Source: an uncultured Carboxylicivirga sp. (GTDB lineage: Bacteria; Bacteroidota; Bacteroidia; Bacteroidales; Marinilabiliaceae). Taken from it: a DNA stretch of 64,000 bases. Shown piece by piece: positions 19,434-27,730 of the stretch. The notes under the pieces are model-generated. The model did not search any database and had not been told where the DNA came from. It worked only from the letters and a program-made list of their open reading frames with translations. Positions within the stretch are counted from its first letter, which is position 1. The number at the start of each line of letters is the position of its first letter. A program made the position numbers and the translations under genes. Location: the NCBI GenBank assembly GCA_947503525.1, contig CANNEA010000001.1:930001-994000 (forward strand). Reading direction: 5' to 3'.

Positions 19434-20582
19434 ATGACAGAATTGTCGCAGCAGAGAACTAAACTCGGTATTTTATTTGATTTTCAAGCTTCTTGGATGG
19501 GAGGAGTAACATATATTATAAATTTGGTAAAAACTCTCAATTACCTTGATGATAAAGATAAACCCGAAGTTTATTTTTTTTATACTGAAGAACTGGAGAA
19601 GTTTATTGACGAAGTCGAATATCCTTATATTCATCTTATCAAGAAAACGACGCCTTCAATAGTTAAAGGTTTTGTGTCATCTTGGATTAAACGTAAAAAT
19701 GTTTTTGTAGATGACCTTATTAACGAATATTCACTCGATTCAATATTTCCAAACAGAAATTACCCTATAAAAACAAGTACTTCAGCGAAAGTGGTAGCGT
19801 GGTACGCAGATTTACAACATAAATATTATCCTGAGTTTTTTACTAAAGAAACGTTAATTCATCGCGCAATTCGTTTGTTTTTTATGCTTAAAAACACAAA
19901 CTCACTTGTTGTCTCGAGTCAGGCGGTAAAGAGTGATTTCGATAAGTTTTATCGCTTAAGAAGCAGTTTGGTGTTTCATATTTACCATTTTGTATCGATT
20001 AATGAAAATTGGACGGATATTAGCTTTAAGGATTTGAAACATAAATATGGTGTGCCAGATCATTATTTTATGGTATCTAATCAATTTCATCAGCATAAGA
20101 ATCATAAAGTTGTATTAGAAGCATTAACAAAACTTAAACTGAAAGGAATAATCAAGCATGTCGTTTTTACAGGTCGATTTCCTAAAGCTAAAAATGCTCC
20201 TCATATTACAGAATTAAAACAGTTAATTCTTGATAACGAGTTAAGCGACAACATAAGCATGCTAGAGGTTATTCCTCGCAATGATCAAATACAATTAATG
20301 AAAAATGCGCAGGCCGTCATTCAGCCAAGTTTATTTGAAGGGTGGAGTACAGTAATAGAAGATGCGATATCGATTCAAGTTCCTGTAATTGCTGCGTCAC
20401 TGCCTGTGAATATTGAACATCTTGGTGATAAAGGAACTTATTTTGATGCCCATAATACAGATCAATTGTCCGGTATTCTCGAAAATTATCCCAACAGAGA
20501 AGAGAGTAGTATAGTTTATGGAGATTATTCCCTGCGTATTAAAGAATCCATTGAGGGGTTAATGAGAGTTCTAAATAAGTAA
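19434..20582 (+). CDS. Family 4 glycosyltransferase
   Basis: 382-residue GT-B enzyme. LGILFDFQASWMGGVTYI marks the N-terminal domain, and QPSLFEGWSTVIEDAISIQVPVIAA is the donor-binding EGWxxxxED motif of GT4 enzymes such as mannosyl- and rhamnosyltransferases. MVSNQFHQHKNHKVVLEAL opens the second Rossmann domain. It starts 2 bases after the epimerase gene. Sugar specificity is unknown. Confidence 0.85.
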   Translation: MTELSQQRTKLGILFDFQASWMGGVTYIINLVKTLNYLDDKDKPEVYFFYTEELEKFIDEVEYPYIHLIKKTTPSIVKGFVSSWIKRKNVFVDDLINEYSLDSIFPNRNYPIKTSTSAKVVAWYADLQHKYYPEFFTKETLIHRAIRLFFMLKNTNSLVVSSQAVKSDFDKFYRLRSSLVFHIYHFVSINENWTDISFKDLKHKYGVPDHYFMVSNQFHQHKNHKVVLEALTKLKLKGIIKHVVFTGRFPKAKNAPHITELKQLILDNELSDNISMLEVIPRNDQIQLMKNAQAVIQPSLFEGWSTVIEDAISIQVPVIAASLPVNIEHLGDKGTYFDAHNTDQLSGILENYPNREESSIVYGDYSLRIKESIEGLMRVLNK

Positions 20583-20595
20583 TTTTATTTGTCAT

Positions 20596-21726
20596 ATGAT
20601 TGGAGAACTAAAACAAGCTTTATTCACCAACATTAAGAATATACCTGGTTGGAAAACGAATCGTAAGATTTTAATTATTGAATGTGACGATTGGGGAGGG
20701 ATACGTATGCCTTCGAAACAAGCTTATAAGCGCTTAGAATCTTTAGGTTTAGCGGTAGGAACAAGTCGTTTTAATAAGTATGATACACTAGCCAATACTA
20801 GAGATTTTGAATATTTGTTTTCCGTACTACAATCGGTTAAAGATCATAATGGTAATTCGGCCGTTTTAACTGCGATTTCTAATGTTGCAAATCCAGATTT
20901 TTCCAAAATTATGGATGCTGACTATTCACAATATATTTATGAACCCTTTACAGAAACCTTAAAGAAGTACTATCCAGAGGAGGATGTTTTTGCTAAATGG
21001 CAGGAAGGAATAAGAGAAGGTATTTTTATTCCAGAATTACATGGTAAAGAGCATATTTGTGTACCGCTTTGGATGGAGGCCTTGCAAAGTGGTTCTCGAG
21101 ATGTTTTAAAGGCATTTATGCATGAGTTTGTTTCAGTTCAAGTAAATGATACTGATATAAATGCAAGTGAATTTAGGCCAGAATTCTATTTCAATAAAGA
21201 GATTCAAAAAACATTTCTAAAGAATTCATGTAAAGAAGGGATTAATCTCTTTGAGAATATTTTTGGCTATAAACCTCGTGTTTTTGTTCCTGCGAATGGT
21301 GTCTTTCATCCAGATTTTGATAAAATTGTTGTTAATAATGGTATAAAATATTTATATACTTCGCACTCAATGCCCTACCCAAATGGAAATGGAGGCTTTC
21401 ATTATCGATGGTTTTATCCCGGACAAAAGGGTATAGATGGCTTAAGGTATTACACTCGAAATTGTGCTTTTGAACCAACTGATACATCTTATAGCGGTAT
21501 TGATTTTACTATGAAGCAGATTGGGGCTGCGTTTAGATGGGGCAAAGCTGCTAATATAAGTACACATCGAGCTAATTTTGTGGGGGCCATTGATCCTCAA
21601 AATCGATCAAAAGGACTTAATGAATTAAGCGTTTTGTTAAAAGCAATTGTTACAAAATGGCCCGAAGTAGAGTTTATGTCTTCCGCGGATGGATTAAAAG
21701 TAATGGAAGGAGAATTGTCTAATTAA
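20596..21726 (+). CDS. NodB-like polysaccharide deacetylase homologue, copy 2
   Basis: 376-residue paralogue of the protein at 12075. Shared landmarks are IPGWKTNRKILIIECDDWGG (copy 1: IPGYRTKDPILLIESDDWGS), LHGKEH, a FGYKPRVFVPANG segment (copy 1 FGYRSKSFIPPCY) and ISTHRANFVGA. In copy 2 the first acidic block reads ECDDWG, so the Asp pair is kept. No signal peptide. The stop codon overlaps the ATG of the next gene by one base (TAATG), suggesting translational coupling. Function is assumed to be hydrolytic deacetylation of a glycan intermediate; not proven by sequence. Confidence 0.7.
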   Translation: MIGELKQALFTNIKNIPGWKTNRKILIIECDDWGGIRMPSKQAYKRLESLGLAVGTSRFNKYDTLANTRDFEYLFSVLQSVKDHNGNSAVLTAISNVANPDFSKIMDADYSQYIYEPFTETLKKYYPEEDVFAKWQEGIREGIFIPELHGKEHICVPLWMEALQSGSRDVLKAFMHEFVSVQVNDTDINASEFRPEFYFNKEIQKTFLKNSCKEGINLFENIFGYKPRVFVPANGVFHPDFDKIVVNNGIKYLYTSHSMPYPNGNGGFHYRWFYPGQKGIDGLRYYTRNCAFEPTDTSYSGIDFTMKQIGAAFRWGKAANISTHRANFVGAIDPQNRSKGLNELSVLLKAIVTKWPEVEFMSSADGLKVMEGELSN

Positions 21727-22868
21727 TGAATAAAAAAATTGTATTTATTAATCAAGCTACTGGATATCTTACTATAGATACTATTAATGAGTTTACCAAA
21801 AGTTTTGATAATGTAGCTTTAATAACAGGAAGTATTAGAGTTCAAGATGATGAGCTTGATACGAAAGTAAAGATTTCTAAAATAGTTAAATATAATAGAG
21901 GCAGTTCAATAAAGAAAGCATTATCCTGGCTCATAGGAACGGTACAAATTTTATTCTTATTGCTATTTAAATATAGAGATTATGAACGAGTGTTTTATTC
22001 AATACCACCTACCGCGTACTTACTGCCACTGTCTCATGTAAAGCGATTTTCAATTATTATTTATGATCTTTATCCTGAGGCTTTAAAAATAAACGGAATA
22101 GATGATGGGAATTTAATTTATAAGTGGTGGGTAAAGCGAAATGCAAAAGTGTTCCCTAAGGCGCATAAGATTTACACCTTAAGTGAAGAAATGAAAAAAG
22201 GTGTCTTAAACTACTCCCCAAATTCAAAAGTTAGTGTGATAGCTAACTGGTCTGCCTTCTCAGGCCATAAGCCAATAACAAAAGGTAATAATAAGATAGT
22301 AACAAGGGAAGGCTTACATTCAAAATTCATTGTGCAGTATTCTGGGAATATAGGTACAACTCATAATGTTGAAACAATAGTAGAATTAGCAGAGCTCTTA
22401 CAAAATGAGAAGGATATTCTTTTTCAAATTATAGGAAGAGGAGTTAGAACTCAAAACATTGCAAAAGAAATTTCAGAAAAGAATTTGTTAAATTGTAGTT
22501 TATTACCATTTCGAGCGGATGAAGAATTATATGAATCCTTATGTGCTAGCGATATTTCTATTGTAACTTTAGATGATAGAACTGCAGATGTTAGTATCCC
22601 CAGTAAAACCTATAATTTGATGGCTGCAGGTATTCCTATTTTGGCAATTGCGAAAGAAAATTCTGGAGTTGCTAAAATTGTATCCAATTATAATATTGGT
22701 GTTTCTTTTGAGAAACATCAACTTGGTAAAATGAAAGATTTTATATTGAAAGCAAAAAAAGATCCTAATTATAGGCAGGCAATGGCGCAGAATGCCCAAA
22801 AGGCCTCAATGGATTTTTCTAGGATTAATGCAACAGAGTATTTAAATTGCTATAAAAGAAATTCATAA
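21726..22868 (+). CDS. WbuB-like family 4 glycosyltransferase
   Basis: 380-residue GT-B protein. KFIVQYSGNIGTTHNVETIVELAELL is the hallmark second-domain start of the WbuB/WcaI subgroup, and LDDRTADVSIPSKTYNLMAAGIPILAIA is its donor-site motif (PSKxYxxMAxGxPI). The N-terminal half is divergent. Start shares one base with the preceding stop. Members of this group often transfer fucosamine or similar aminosugars, but this is only a family tendency. Confidence 0.83.
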   Translation: MNKKIVFINQATGYLTIDTINEFTKSFDNVALITGSIRVQDDELDTKVKISKIVKYNRGSSIKKALSWLIGTVQILFLLLFKYRDYERVFYSIPPTAYLLPLSHVKRFSIIIYDLYPEALKINGIDDGNLIYKWWVKRNAKVFPKAHKIYTLSEEMKKGVLNYSPNSKVSVIANWSAFSGHKPITKGNNKIVTREGLHSKFIVQYSGNIGTTHNVETIVELAELLQNEKDILFQIIGRGVRTQNIAKEISEKNLLNCSLLPFRADEELYESLCASDISIVTLDDRTADVSIPSKTYNLMAAGIPILAIAKENSGVAKIVSNYNIGVSFEKHQLGKMKDFILKAKKDPNYRQAMAQNAQKASMDFSRINATEYLNCYKRNS

Positions 22869-22875
22869 GTTAAAA

Positions 22876-23883
22876 ATGAACATATTTAAACAAACCATAT
22901 ATCTTTTGTATTATCTGAAAGAGGCCGATTTTAAAACTTTAAAAAAGTTCAATGATTACGCAAGAAAGGTAACTGGAAGATCAAAAATAAATCTAAAATT
23001 TGATGTTATTAAGTCTGTTTACAAATATAATATCTCATTGAAAGATTATTATTACTTCCGTTTTTTTGAAATGTCTCACAAAGATAGACAACAATGGGCA
23101 GGTACGGGTTTTATGTATGAGTATCAATTGAAGATGAATCCCAAAACTGAACGTCATATACTGGAGGATAAGATACTTTTTCTTAAAAGTTATGCCGCTT
23201 TTATTCGGCGTGATTTTCTAACTATTGATCAGATAAAAGATAATCAAGAGCAGTTGGAAAAACTATTAAATAATAGCTCTGGCCGAGTGGTATTAAAAAA
23301 TGCAACAGGTCAAGTAGGTGCTGAAGTAGAGGTTGTAAACTGCATTGATTTATCAAAGGACAGTATAGTTGAACTAATGAGACAGAAAAACTATAACCTT
23401 ATTGAAGAGTATGTTATTCAGCATTCAAGTGTCATGGAATTATCTCCATCGGGTTTAAATACATTAAGGGTATTTACACAATTAAATAACGGATTGGTAG
23501 ATATATTAGGAGTACGATTAAGAATTTCTGTTAATTCTCCGGTTGATAATATGGCTGCTGGAAACATAGCTGCACCAGTAGATTTGAATACAGGCAAGGT
23601 GAATGGTCCTGGAGTATATAGTGACATAACCAAAAAGGATGAAGAAATTCATCCAATTACGCAGTCTAGAATTATAGATTTTGAGATTCCTTACTGGAAT
23701 GAAATTATTGAATTAGTTAAAAAGGCAGCTATTCATGATTCCTCAAATACTTCAATTGGATGGGATGTTGCCATTGGATCAGAAGGACCTGAACTTATTG
23801 AAGGTAATCATAATTGGTGTAAACTGCTTTGGCAGTTACCAGTTAAGAAGGGACTTAAGAATGACCTATTAAAGTATTTTTAA
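22876..23883 (+). CDS. Sugar-transfer-associated ATP-grasp protein
   Basis: 335-residue protein matching the pattern of the ATP-grasp group found beside sugar-transfer genes. About 100 alpha-helical residues lead into DKILFLKSYAAFIRRDFL, then VVLKNATGQVGAEVEVV (ATP-binding loop), LIEEYVIQHSSVMELSPSGLNTLRVFT (typical of the family) and GWDVAIGSEGPELIEGNHNWC, whose acidic and Asn residues form the metal site. It is expected to couple ATP hydrolysis to ligation of a carboxylate to a sugar or lipid-linked glycan. It overlaps the following GNAT gene by one base. Confidence 0.78.
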   Translation: MNIFKQTIYLLYYLKEADFKTLKKFNDYARKVTGRSKINLKFDVIKSVYKYNISLKDYYYFRFFEMSHKDRQQWAGTGFMYEYQLKMNPKTERHILEDKILFLKSYAAFIRRDFLTIDQIKDNQEQLEKLLNNSSGRVVLKNATGQVGAEVEVVNCIDLSKDSIVELMRQKNYNLIEEYVIQHSSVMELSPSGLNTLRVFTQLNNGLVDILGVRLRISVNSPVDNMAAGNIAAPVDLNTGKVNGPGVYSDITKKDEEIHPITQSRIIDFEIPYWNEIIELVKKAAIHDSSNTSIGWDVAIGSEGPELIEGNHNWCKLLWQLPVKKGLKNDLLKYF

Positions 23884-24476
23884 TGGAGCAATTTTTTATT
23901 TTTATAAAACATCACTTTTCATTTATTTGGAGAGTAATTGAATTAGCTAATGGCATTAGTTTCGAGCTTTTATACCAAAAGAAATTAGATCTAGTTGTTG
24001 AAAGAACGTTTAAGAATATTAAAAATTCAGAATTTGAATTTAGGCTTCTAGATTCAAAAGACGCAAATGAACTAAGTTTGTTGATTAAAAAACAAAATCC
24101 TAAGCATTTAGATTATTTTAAACCACATGGATTTGATTTAAGGTCAATTCAGAAGCAAATTAAGGTGAAGGCTTTTCTGATGATGGGTGTATTTGATAAT
24201 CAAAAATTGATTGGTTATTTTTTCTTACGTTTCTTTACTACAGGCAAATCTTTTGTTGGTAGAATGATTGATACCTCTTATAGAGGTAAAGGTATTGGTG
24301 CAGTAATGAATACCATAATGTATCAAATATCTTGGAATATGGGATTTAAATGTCAATCAACTATATCGAAGGATAATAAACTGGTTATGAAAGCACATGA
24401 AAATAATCCAAGTCTTAGAATTTTGAAAGAGCTTCCAAACAATTATCTACTCGTAGAGTTTATAGACAATATTTAA
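23883..24476 (+). CDS. GNAT family N-acetyltransferase
   Basis: 197-residue GNAT protein. FRLLDSKDANELSLLI opens the fold, and MIDTSYRGKGIGAVMNTIMYQ contains the acyl-CoA pyrophosphate-binding motif (RGKGIG). STISKDNKLVMKAHENN resembles the late alpha-helix region. It lies directly upstream of the adenylation enzyme and downstream of an ATP-grasp gene. It could N-acylate an aminosugar; with carrier-protein genes downstream the donor might be an acyl-carrier thioester instead of acetyl-CoA. The donor is speculative. Confidence 0.75.
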   Translation: MEQFFIFIKHHFSFIWRVIELANGISFELLYQKKLDLVVERTFKNIKNSEFEFRLLDSKDANELSLLIKKQNPKHLDYFKPHGFDLRSIQKQIKVKAFLMMGVFDNQKLIGYFFLRFFTTGKSFVGRMIDTSYRGKGIGAVMNTIMYQISWNMGFKCQSTISKDNKLVMKAHENNPSLRILKELPNNYLLVEFIDNI

Positions 24477-24494
24477 TTAAAACAATAATATCTG

Positions 24495-25982
24495 ATGTTT
24501 AATCAAAATGTACTTAATCCGATTTTGGAATCAATTGATTCTTTTTCGAATCGAAATGCGTTTGTGATAAATGAAGAATCGCATAGTTATCTTGAGCTTT
24601 CTAAGCATATCTCAAAGATTCGAACTGAAATCCAGAATACTAAATTTACCGGGAAAAATATTGGATTGGTGGCAAATGACGATATTGAAACATATGCTTC
24701 AATAATTGCAATATGGCTGGAAGGGTTCGCTTATGTTCCAATACATCCAAAGCATCCGGTTAAACGAGGAAATGAGATTATAGAACAAGCAAAGATTAAT
24801 ATTATTATTGATTCGTCTGAATCGAGCATTTATCCAGAAACACAAACTATTCAAAGTAGATTTCTGAAATTTGAACAATATAATCTTAAATTAAAGGAAA
24901 TTGATGAGTCAGAATTAGCTTATATCCTATTTACTTCAGGAAGCACAGGTAAGCCTAAAGGAGTTCAAATTACAAGGCTTAATGTAGGAGCATTCATGGA
25001 GGCATTTTGGGTAATAGGATTTGATATTAGCGAGTCAGACAGGTGTCTTCAATGTTTTGATTTAACTTTTGATGTATCAGTTCAATCGTATTTAACACCT
25101 TTATGCAAAGGTGCTTGTGCTTATACAATTCCTCATGACCAAATAAAGTACAATTATGCTTCGGTAATTCTTGAAGAAGAAAAAATAACTTTTGCAGCAA
25201 TGGCTCCATCAATGGTCCGTTTTTATCGTCCTTATTTCGATGAAATAGATTTACCATATATGCGATATAATATTTTAACGGCAGAGGCCTCACCTCTTGA
25301 TTTAGTTGAGGAATGGTCTTCATGCGTTCCGAATGCTGAAATATTTGATTTATATGGACCTACAGAAGCAACTATTTATTGCACATATAATAGATATGAA
25401 AGAGAAAAACCTAATAAGCAGCTTAATGGAATGTTATCGATTGGGAAACCTTTCAATGGAATAGATATAGTTATAAAGGATGAAGAGAATAATCTTTTAG
25501 AGAAGAATATAAAAGGAGAGCTCTGTGTTGCTGGCAATCAGGTTACAGTGGGCTATTGGGAAAATGAGAGCAAGAATAAAGAAGCATTTATCCAGTTAAA
25601 TATTAATGGTTTAGAAAGAATATTTTATCGTACAGGTGATGCCTGTTATATTGATGATGATGGAGATTTAATGTTATCTGGTAGGCTGGATTATCAAGTA
25701 AAAATTCAGGGTTATCGCATTGAATTGGGTGAGATTGAACACCATGCTAGAGAATTTCTAAACGGGCACAATGCGGTTGCTTTGGCATTTAGCAATCAAC
25801 TTGGGACTACAGAACTTGCACTTTTTATTGAAGGTGAGTTACTAGATCAAGATAGTTTAGTTAATTATCTTAAAAGTAAAATGCCACACTATATGGTGCC
25901 CTTAAAGTATTATGTTGAGACGGAGTTTCCGCTAAATGCCAATGGAAAAGTGGATAGAAATAAATTACATACTAAACTATAA
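24495..25982 (+). CDS. DltA-like amino acid/acyl adenylation enzyme
   Basis: 495-residue stand-alone adenylation domain of the ANL superfamily, the length of DltA (D-alanine:carrier ligase) and of free NRPS A domains. Core A3 TSGSTGKPKG lies at 147-156, A5 reads DLYGPTEATIYC, A7/A8 are YRTGDACYI and GRLDYQVKIQGYRIELGEIE, and A10 NANGKVDR carries the adenylating lysine K485. No condensation or carrier domain is attached. Two separate carrier genes follow at 26463 and 27473, and an MBOAT and a DltD-like gene complete a Dlt-type set. The substrate residue set (amino acid or other acid) was not decoded. Confidence 0.85.
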   Translation: MFNQNVLNPILESIDSFSNRNAFVINEESHSYLELSKHISKIRTEIQNTKFTGKNIGLVANDDIETYASIIAIWLEGFAYVPIHPKHPVKRGNEIIEQAKINIIIDSSESSIYPETQTIQSRFLKFEQYNLKLKEIDESELAYILFTSGSTGKPKGVQITRLNVGAFMEAFWVIGFDISESDRCLQCFDLTFDVSVQSYLTPLCKGACAYTIPHDQIKYNYASVILEEEKITFAAMAPSMVRFYRPYFDEIDLPYMRYNILTAEASPLDLVEEWSSCVPNAEIFDLYGPTEATIYCTYNRYEREKPNKQLNGMLSIGKPFNGIDIVIKDEENNLLEKNIKGELCVAGNQVTVGYWENESKNKEAFIQLNINGLERIFYRTGDACYIDDDGDLMLSGRLDYQVKIQGYRIELGEIEHHAREFLNGHNAVALAFSNQLGTTELALFIEGELLDQDSLVNYLKSKMPHYMVPLKYYVETEFPLNANGKVDRNKLHTKL

Positions 25983-26012
25983 GAATCATTTGATTCACGT
26001 TTATATCATATT

Positions 26013-26420
26013 ATGAATACAAAATATAAATTGCATCACTTTGGCATTGCTACAAAAAGTATCGAAAGATGTGCCGCTATTTATTCAAAACTTGGATTTG
26101 AAAAATCTGAAACTGTTGTAGAACCGTCTCAAAAGGTAAAAATCTGCTTTCTTACAAATGAAGTTGGAACAACTTTAGAATTGGTAGAACCAATTGGAGA
26201 TGATTCACCAGTTACACGATTTGTGAAACAATCAGGAACAACACCTTACCATTCATGTTATGAAGTGGATGATATCTATGAGGCAATAGATGAATTAGAG
26301 GATTTAAATTTCAGGGTTATGTTTGAACCAGTAGAATCAGAAGCAATGGATAAAGGGTTGATTTGTTATTTATTCTCGGTTGAAATAGGATTGTTTGAAT
26401 TATATCAAAAAGCAGTGTAA
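26013..26420 (+). CDS. VOC (glyoxalase/methylmalonyl-CoA epimerase-like) protein
   Basis: 135-residue vicinal-oxygen-chelate protein with two beta-alpha-beta-beta-beta modules. The four metal-ligand positions can be read: HHFGIATKS, LELVEPIG, TPYHSCYEVDD and LFELYQK, giving a His-Glu-His-Glu arrangement as in methylmalonyl-CoA epimerases. It sits between the adenylation enzyme and a carrier protein. A similar protein is found beside another carrier at 46815. An epimerase or other action on an alpha-carbon of the carrier-bound acyl group is an attractive inference; other VOC reactions are possible. Confidence 0.75.
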   Translation: MNTKYKLHHFGIATKSIERCAAIYSKLGFEKSETVVEPSQKVKICFLTNEVGTTLELVEPIGDDSPVTRFVKQSGTTPYHSCYEVDDIYEAIDELEDLNFRVMFEPVESEAMDKGLICYLFSVEIGLFELYQKAV

Positions 26421-26462
26421 TAGAACTCACTTATTTAAACAATACCGTTAAAATAATACTTA

Positions 26463-26759
26463 ATGAAAGATCAAATTATAAAACTAATATATAAGTCAAT
26501 AGAAGAGTATAATTTATCTGTTACTAAAGAACGAAGATTGGAATTGGAATTAAATACGGTTTTGTATGGTAATAATAGTCAACTTGATTCACTAGGTTTA
26601 GCGAATCTATTATTGTCGGTGGAGAATCAGTTTAATATGGATTATAAGAAAGAGCTTTGTATGGTTGATAGCGCAATTCAAATTGAACCAATAAATCCCT
26701 TTCTAAATGTTGATTCATTAGCAACATTTTTGAAAGAATTGGCATTAAATGATGCATGA
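26463..26759 (+). CDS. Acyl/peptidyl carrier-like protein, copy 1
   Basis: 98-residue acidic helical protein with a phosphopantetheine site QLDSLGLANLL, Ser43 being the expected attachment residue. It is longer than a standard 75-80-residue carrier because of an extended segment after the second helix. It lies 42 bases after the VOC gene. It most likely receives the acid activated by the adenylation enzyme at 24495, or hands it on to a transferase. Divergent, so carrier function is probable but not certain. Confidence 0.7.
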   Translation: MKDQIIKLIYKSIEEYNLSVTKERRLELELNTVLYGNNSQLDSLGLANLLLSVENQFNMDYKKELCMVDSAIQIEPINPFLNVDSLATFLKELALNDA

Positions 26760-26821
26760 CACATAGTAGTTTATGCATATTTTACCCTCCAATTATTGTA
26801 TAATCCAATTTAATAAATATC

Positions 26822-27466
26822 ATGAATAATTATATTTATAGAACAGCAGAATTAAAAGATATCAGTTTTCTAGTGGAAGCGATTATACAAGCTGAAAAAT
26901 CAGGAACAGACATATTAAGTTATACAACATTATTTGGGTTATCAGAGTCTAAAGCAAGAGTGTTGTTAGCCGATATGCTTGAGGAAGAAGTGGAAGATTG
27001 TGATTTGGCCTTGTCAGGGTTTATGATTGCTGAGTATGAGGGGTATCCTGTGGCTACTTTAAATGCTTGGTTAGAAGGAAAAGATGGTTTACCTTCAACT
27101 ACAATTAAAGGTAACTTATTAAGTTTCTATCTGCCTAAGGAGGCCATAGTGAAAGCGCAGAGTTTGAACGAATTATTTTCAGATTTATCAATAGAGCATA
27201 TTTCAGGAAGTTTATGTTTTGGACCAGCATATGTGGTTCCAGAACATGAAGGAGCTTTATTATTGGTTAAACTATGTCAGCTTCAAATTAGAAAACATTC
27301 GGATGCTTTGGAAGCTTATTGTCCAATATTTTCAAATAACTTGTCTTCAATTCAAAATTTTAAGTTGCAGAATTTCAAAGTTTTTAAAGAATATATTTCA
27401 CATAACGAAGAGATAAAAAATCTCTTACCGTCCAATAAAAAATTATTAATGTATAAAAAGCTATAG
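26822..27466 (+). CDS. GNAT-like acyltransferase, divergent
   Basis: 214-residue protein whose N-terminus YRTAELKDISFLVEAI and following MIAEYEGYPVATLNAWLEG look like the first helix and central strands of a GNAT fold. A clear acetyl-CoA loop (Q/RxxGxG/A) is not visible; the region VVPEHEGALLLVKLC occupies its place (cf. PxxxGxGL...). It lies between two carrier-protein genes. This positions it as a transferase using a carrier-bound acyl group, or as an accessory protein. Function is uncertain. Confidence 0.5.
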   Translation: MNNYIYRTAELKDISFLVEAIIQAEKSGTDILSYTTLFGLSESKARVLLADMLEEEVEDCDLALSGFMIAEYEGYPVATLNAWLEGKDGLPSTTIKGNLLSFYLPKEAIVKAQSLNELFSDLSIEHISGSLCFGPAYVVPEHEGALLLVKLCQLQIRKHSDALEAYCPIFSNNLSSIQNFKLQNFKVFKEYISHNEEIKNLLPSNKKLLMYKKL

Positions 27467-27472
27467 TGAGCT

Positions 27473-27712
27473 ATGGGAAAAGAGGAATTACAAAGTAAGT
27501 TAACGGCAATTTTTCAGAAAACATTTAACGATGAATCATTAGAGTTGTCAGATGAATTAACAGCGAACGATGTAGAAAACTGGGATTCATTGTCGCATAT
27601 GATTTTAATTGCTGAAGTTGAAAATAGTTTTTCGATAAAGTTTAAACTCAAAGATCTAAATAAGATGCGGAATGTTGGGGATATGTTAAATATTATTGAA
27701 TCGAAATTATAA
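27473..27712 (+). CDS. Acyl carrier protein, copy 2
   Basis: 79-residue protein of normal carrier length with the 4-helix pattern and site NWDSLSHMILIAEVE (Ser39 for phosphopantetheine). It is 6 bases after the GNAT-like gene and 18 bases before the MBOAT gene, the same order as carrier-membrane transferase pairs of Dlt-type systems. It probably delivers the activated acyl group to the MBOAT at the membrane. Having two carriers in one module suggests two acyl groups or a relay. Confidence 0.85.
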   Translation: MGKEELQSKLTAIFQKTFNDESLELSDELTANDVENWDSLSHMILIAEVENSFSIKFKLKDLNKMRNVGDMLNIIESKL

Positions 27713-27730
27713 AGTTATTGCAACCTTAGT

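Noticed and set aside
24495-27712. Classical NRPS or polyketide cluster
   Set aside because: The adenylation enzyme is a single stand-alone domain; no condensation, ketosynthase or thioesterase domain is present, and the surroundings are glycan genes.
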